Shown one piece after another: positions 6,669 through 10,025 of a stretch of 10,025 nt of DNA (position 1 is the stretch's first letter; each line of letters opens with the position of its first letter). The notes beneath the pieces are model-generated. The model did no database searches and had not been told where the DNA came from. It was given only the letters and a program-made list of their open reading frames with translations. The position numbers were made by a program, and so were the translations under genes. The DNA is from Ignavibacteria bacterium (GTDB lineage: Bacteria; Bacteroidota; Ignavibacteria; Tepidaquicellales; Tepidaquicellaceae). Location of the stretch: positions 1 through 10,025 of the forward strand of contig JAGPCH010000030.1 of the NCBI GenBank assembly GCA_018058125.1, read 5' to 3'.

Positions 6669-8432
6669 ATGAGACTCTTTTTAAAATCTATTTTAGTAAT
6701 AACTATAATAGTTTCCATAAGCAGTAATTCTTTTACTCAGGATAGCCAATCCTACGATGCAAAAAAATCAGAACTTATAGGTAAGCAGGTAGCACCGGAT
6801 TACACACCAAGACCACCTGTCAGAAATGAAAACAATATAATGTTTATGAGTAACTGTCCTCCTTCACAGCATGACAGATTAACATGTCTGAAAGAGCCGT
6901 TTGATTCAGCAACCTGGCTGGTAGTCCCGTTTACAAATGGAGCTCCTCCGGCTTACAGAAATGATGACGGATCTTCCGCTCTTATTCCTTTAGGATTTAA
7001 TTTTAATTTATATGGTACTATTTATACAAGTGTCTATATAAATAATAATGGTAATCTTACATTCTCTGGACCATTATCAACATTTACTCCAAGTGCATTT
7101 CCAAGTACAACTTTTGGAGCAATTGTAGCCCCCTATTTTGCGGATGTCGATACTAGAAATATCAGCGGAGGTATTGTATATTATAAACTTGAATCAAACA
7201 GACTTACAGTAACCTGGGATAGTGTAGGTTACTATAATCAGCATGTTGATCTCAGAGCTACATTCCAATGTATCATCAGTGACGGAACAGATCCGTTTTT
7301 AGGTATAGGAAATAATGTCTGCTTCAGCTATGGTGTGATGCAATGGACCACAGGTGATGCTTCACAAGGTAGCGGAGGATTTGGTCCTCCGAGCACTGCT
7401 GCTACCATCGGCGTCAACGAAGGAAATGGTGTTGATTATGCCACACTCGGCAGATTCTGCAGACCAGGTACATATTACGGAGGTCCTTCAATCGATACAA
7501 ACGGCGTAAGCTATTTAGATTGTCAGAATTATTGTCTGAATGCATCAAATGCAGGAAACATTTGTCCTGTTGCTCAAAACTTCCCGGGCAGTAATGTAAA
7601 TCTAACCGTTGGAGATCCGCCTTACAACGCAACTTATGCATTTGCAGCTCCTGAAATAGGACAGATCACAACCGGCGGAGTCTCAGGAGTTCCTTCGGGA
7701 ATGAACGTAAACATTAATAACGGATTGACCTGTACATTTGATGTCACATGGGATCCGACATGTGTGCAAGCCGGAACTCACGTAGTCTGTTTTACCGGTA
7801 TTGATGATGCGGCAGATCCATGTACAACTACTGTATGCGTTACCTATGTCGTAGATTGTCCGCTGCCTGTGGAAATGTCATCATTCACTTCTTCAGTCGG
7901 AGGAAGAAATGTTTTACTTGACTGGTCAACAGCAACAGAGCTCAACAATGCAAGATTTGAGATCGAAAGAAGCGTTAATAACCAATGGACAAAGATAGGT
8001 GAAGTTGCCGGTAACGGAACTACAACATCTCCAAGGAGTTATTCCTATTTCGACAAAGGTCTAAATACAGGATCGTATACTTACAGGTTAAAACAAATTG
8101 ATTATAACGGAAGCTTTGAATATCACAATTTATCAAATGAAGTAGTGATAGGCGTACCTAATCAGTTTGAATTAATCCAGAATTATCCGAATCCTTTTAA
8201 TCCTTCAACTAAAATAGATTACTCAATTCCATTTGACGGAAAAGTAAGTCTTACAATATTTGATGCAATGGGAAAAGAAGTATCTAAGCTTGTTAATTAT
8301 ACACAGCCTGCAGGTTATTATACCATTGATTTCAATGCATCAGAATTCGCAAGCGGAATATATTATTACAGAATTGACCTAAATGGTCAGAGTAACTTTA
8401 CCGATACAAAGAAAATGTTACTTCTGAAATAA
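6669..8432 (+). CDS. Type IX-secreted nidogen-domain (NIDO) surface protein
   Basis: The product is 587 residues with a Sec signal peptide ending near FTQ-D25. Residues about 100-265 fit the NIDO domain: a strand with VYINNNGNLTF, then GAIVAPYFADVDTRNISGG, LTVTWDSVGYY, RATFQCIISDG, FSYGVMQWTTGDAS and an AATIGVNEGNGVDY ending. A Cys-rich segment (about 270-395) is probably an Ig-like domain. From about 399 (LPVEMSSFTS, LDWSTATELNNARFEIERS, YTYRLKQIDYNG) comes the fibronectin-like domain that usually precedes a type IX tail. Residues about 500-587 are the type A sorting domain (FELIQNYPNPFNPSTKI, then a final KKMLLLK). The protein should cross the inner membrane by Sec and the outer membrane by the type IX system, then be anchored or released. 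All 14 cysteines lie in the first 400 residues, suggesting disulfides. Adhesion or matrix function is inferred from NIDO in other proteins. It is a single-gene unit with its own terminator. Confidence 0.88.
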   Translation: MRLFLKSILVITIIVSISSNSFTQDSQSYDAKKSELIGKQVAPDYTPRPPVRNENNIMFMSNCPPSQHDRLTCLKEPFDSATWLVVPFTNGAPPAYRNDDGSSALIPLGFNFNLYGTIYTSVYINNNGNLTFSGPLSTFTPSAFPSTTFGAIVAPYFADVDTRNISGGIVYYKLESNRLTVTWDSVGYYNQHVDLRATFQCIISDGTDPFLGIGNNVCFSYGVMQWTTGDASQGSGGFGPPSTAATIGVNEGNGVDYATLGRFCRPGTYYGGPSIDTNGVSYLDCQNYCLNASNAGNICPVAQNFPGSNVNLTVGDPPYNATYAFAAPEIGQITTGGVSGVPSGMNVNINNGLTCTFDVTWDPTCVQAGTHVVCFTGIDDAADPCTTTVCVTYVVDCPLPVEMSSFTSSVGGRNVLLDWSTATELNNARFEIERSVNNQWTKIGEVAGNGTTTSPRSYSYFDKGLNTGSYTYRLKQIDYNGSFEYHNLSNEVVIGVPNQFELIQNYPNPFNPSTKIDYSIPFDGKVSLTIFDAMGKEVSKLVNYTQPAGYYTIDFNASEFASGIYYYRIDLNGQSNFTDTKKMLLLK

Positions 8433-8463
8433 TTATTTTAGATTTATTAAAAAAGTGTACTTT

Positions 8464-8497
8464 AGCCCTGTTCAGAAAATCGGACAGGGCTTTTTTT
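8464..8497 (+). terminator. Rho-independent terminator after the NIDO gene
   Basis: AGCCCTGT (8464-8471) pairs with ACAGGGCT (8484-8491) around a 12-base loop, whose ends can add a C-G and a T-G pair. It is followed by a run of seven T. It begins 32 bases after the stop at 8432. Confidence 0.9.
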
Positions 8498-8576
8498 ATA
8501 ATTATGCTGACCGTGTTGGTTAATTAAGATCACAACTTCAGATATTCAAAAAAAATAAAAGTTCATTTAAATGTAA

Positions 8577-8608
8577 ATTGAACAAGCTGATTAAATTGAA
8601 TATATTTA
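8577..8608 (+). promoter_or_regulatory. Candidate promoter of the serine hydrolase gene
   Basis: ATTG at 8577-8580 is followed after 20 bases by TATATTTA (8601-8608), which fits seven of eight positions of TAnnTTTG. The ATG at 8616 lies only 8 bases beyond, so transcription would start almost at the start codon and the mRNA would be nearly leaderless. The preceding terminator at 8464-8497 makes a new promoter here necessary. Confidence 0.4.
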
Positions 8609-8615
8609 CCGCACA

Positions 8616-9824
8616 ATGAATAGATTCAGCCAGGCAGTTTTTCTGATAGTTTTTTTACTTTCCGCAACTTTTACTTATTGCAAATCCGAAGTTGAAAAAA
8701 ATTCAGCAGATAAAGATTTTTCTGAAATCGATGAAATCATTTCCGGCGGTATTATGACCGGATCATTTCCTGGTGCGCAGGTATTGATCGGGAATGAGCG
8801 TGATATTCTGTACAATAAGAGTTATGGAAATTTCACATATGATGAGAATTCGCCTGTAGTTACAGATTACACTATGTATGATCTTGCTTCAGTTACAAAG
8901 GTATTAGCAACTACTTCAGCTATAATGAAGCTTTATGACCAGCGTAAATTCAATCTATCGGATAAAGTTTCATATTACATACCTGAGTTCGGAAGCAATG
9001 GAAAAGAAGACATAACCATACTGAATTTATTGATTCACAATTCGGGATTAACGGCTTTTGTTCCTTTTTATAAATATTATTCAAACAGCGAAGAAGTTAT
9101 GGACGCAATATACAATGCAGAGCTTGAGTATCCGACCGGTTCACAAAGTGTTTACAGCGATCTGAATGCAGTTATTTTGGGAAAACTTGTAGAAAAGATC
9201 TCAGGTAAAGATCTGAATCAATATTGCATAGATAATATTTTTCTGCCTTTGGATATGCAGAATACAATGTTTGTTCCGGATGACAGCAGAAAAGACAAAA
9301 TAGCTCCCACCGAAGAAGATACATACTGGCGAGGCAGATTGCTTCAGGGAGAGGTGCATGACGAGACCACTTCTATGCTAAACGGTGTTTCGGGAAATGC
9401 GGGACTTTTCTCAAATGCCAGGGATATATATAAGCTTATGAGTGTATTGTTAAATGACGGAAGATATTACAATCCTTATACAAGATCTCTGAAAGAGGAA
9501 AGAATGTTTGATAAATTTACAGTTGAATTATTTACAAAAAAATATACTGATGTACTTTATGAAAATTCCAGAGCTTTGGGATGGGATACTAAACCACTGG
9601 ACTCATCTACTAAGTACAGAATACCATGCGGTGAATTGATATCCGAAAATTGTTTTGGTCATACCGGCTATACAGGTACAAGCGTCTGGTGTGACAGGGA
9701 AAGAAAAATAATAGTTATATTACTTACCAACCGTGTTTATCCCTCTCGAAGTAATTACGGCATAAGAGACATTCGTCCGGAGATTCATAATGCGGCAATT
9801 GAGATCATAGAATCTCAAAACTGA
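8616..9824 (+). CDS. Exported serine hydrolase, beta-lactamase / PBP-like family
   Basis: The product is 402 residues with an N-terminal signal peptide (MNRFSQAVFLIVFLLSATFTYC). The Cys after TFTY is not in a good lipobox, so a lipoprotein is possible but less likely. The nucleophile motif SxxK is S92-V-T-K95 in YDLASVTKVLATTSAIMKL. The second motif is Y180-S-D (YSDLN), and the third is H349-T-G in GHTGYTGTSVW, in place of KTG. The segment EVHDETTSMLNGVSGNAGLF with the following NARDIYKLMSVLLNDG resembles the serine-hydrolase half of Bacteroidota fusions with glycoside hydrolase family 3. It also resembles the E. coli PBP4B/YfeW type. It probably acts in the periplasm on peptidoglycan peptides or a related ester or amide, with a covalent Ser92 intermediate. 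True beta-lactamase activity cannot be inferred. The full domain length is present, and the gene is followed after 29 bases by pruA. Confidence 0.87.
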   Translation: MNRFSQAVFLIVFLLSATFTYCKSEVEKNSADKDFSEIDEIISGGIMTGSFPGAQVLIGNERDILYNKSYGNFTYDENSPVVTDYTMYDLASVTKVLATTSAIMKLYDQRKFNLSDKVSYYIPEFGSNGKEDITILNLLIHNSGLTAFVPFYKYYSNSEEVMDAIYNAELEYPTGSQSVYSDLNAVILGKLVEKISGKDLNQYCIDNIFLPLDMQNTMFVPDDSRKDKIAPTEEDTYWRGRLLQGEVHDETTSMLNGVSGNAGLFSNARDIYKLMSVLLNDGRYYNPYTRSLKEERMFDKFTVELFTKKYTDVLYENSRALGWDTKPLDSSTKYRIPCGELISENCFGHTGYTGTSVWCDRERKIIVILLTNRVYPSRSNYGIRDIRPEIHNAAIEIIESQN

Positions 9825-9853
9825 TTTTAAAATTTAAATAATAATATAATAAA

Positions 9854-10025
9854 ATGAGACTACCTAAATTCAAGAATGAACCATTTACTGATTTTTCTAA
9901 TAAGAAAAACAGACAAGCATTTGAAAAAGCATTGGACAAAGTAAAAGACAGATTCAAGAAAGAATATCCTGTCACTATAGGCGGGGAAGAATTTCATACT
10001 GACAACAAATTATATTCTTATAATC
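9854..10025 (+). CDS. pruA: 1-pyrroline-5-carboxylate dehydrogenase, N-terminus only
   Basis: An ATG at 9854 opens a frame that runs off the window with 57 complete codons. The N-terminus MRLPKFKNEPFTDFSNKKNR, with the later segment YPVTIGGEEFHTDNKLYSYN, matches the opening of L-glutamate gamma-semialdehyde (1-pyrroline-5-carboxylate) dehydrogenase, as in the PruA/RocA group: the 'NEPFTDF' start, the long first helix, and the 'IGGEE..T..K..S.NP' strand of aldehyde dehydrogenases. The enzyme oxidises the proline breakdown intermediate to glutamate with NAD in the cytoplasm. The NAD-binding and catalytic Cys regions lie outside the window. It follows the serine hydrolase by 29 AT-rich bases and may be read through from it, but the two have no obvious shared role. 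Confidence 0.85.
   Translation, partial: MRLPKFKNEPFTDFSNKKNRQAFEKALDKVKDRFKKEYPVTIGGEEFHTDNKLYSYN

Noticed and set aside
7414-7641. Reverse-strand 75-codon frame
   Set aside because: Antisense shadow of the NIDO gene; the translation has no recognisable features.

Overview
The window is AT-rich and comes from a Gram-negative member of the Bacteroidota/Ignavibacteriota lineage. The main evidence is a C-terminal type IX secretion sorting domain with the core QNYPNPFNPSTKI (gene at 6669-8432), a form common in Ignavibacteria and relatives. Shine-Dalgarno sequences are absent upstream of the genes, and several start regions carry promoter-like TTTG / TAnnTTTG elements of the Bacteroidota type. 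The lineage is inferred from these features, not from a database match.

Layout: (1) 1-892, minus strand: an outer-membrane beta-barrel protein cut by the window edge. (2) 893-1112: a divergent intergenic region with candidate promoters for both directions. (3) 1113-2557, plus: one helical-repeat-like protein gene of unknown function, split into two frames at a run of nine A (1942-1950). (4) 2669-5551 and 5556-6293, plus: a two-gene unit made of a 960-residue exported protein with twelve 26-27-residue GND repeats plus HEAT-like repeats, and a small lipoprotein with a C-terminal membrane segment. A strong hairpin at 6326-6364 closes the unit. (5) 6365-6668: an AT-rich intergenic region without a supportable gene. 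(6) 6669-8432, plus: a cysteine-rich, nidogen-domain surface or secreted protein exported by the type IX system, with a terminator at 8464-8497. (7) 8616-9824, plus: an exported serine hydrolase of the beta-lactamase/penicillin-binding-protein class. (8) 9854 to the end: the start of 1-pyrroline-5-carboxylate dehydrogenase (proline to glutamate catabolism).

Most of the genes encode cell-envelope or exported proteins. Nothing indicates a mobile element, CRISPR array, RNA gene or phage. The least familiar part is the solenoid/lipoprotein pair at 2669-6293. Its repeats are regular enough to predict a stacked fold, and several neighbouring turns carry aromatic, His and Asp residues at one repeat position, which could form a binding or active site. 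The second notable point is the frameshift at 1942-1950, which is either a sequencing error, a recent mutation or a slippage site.
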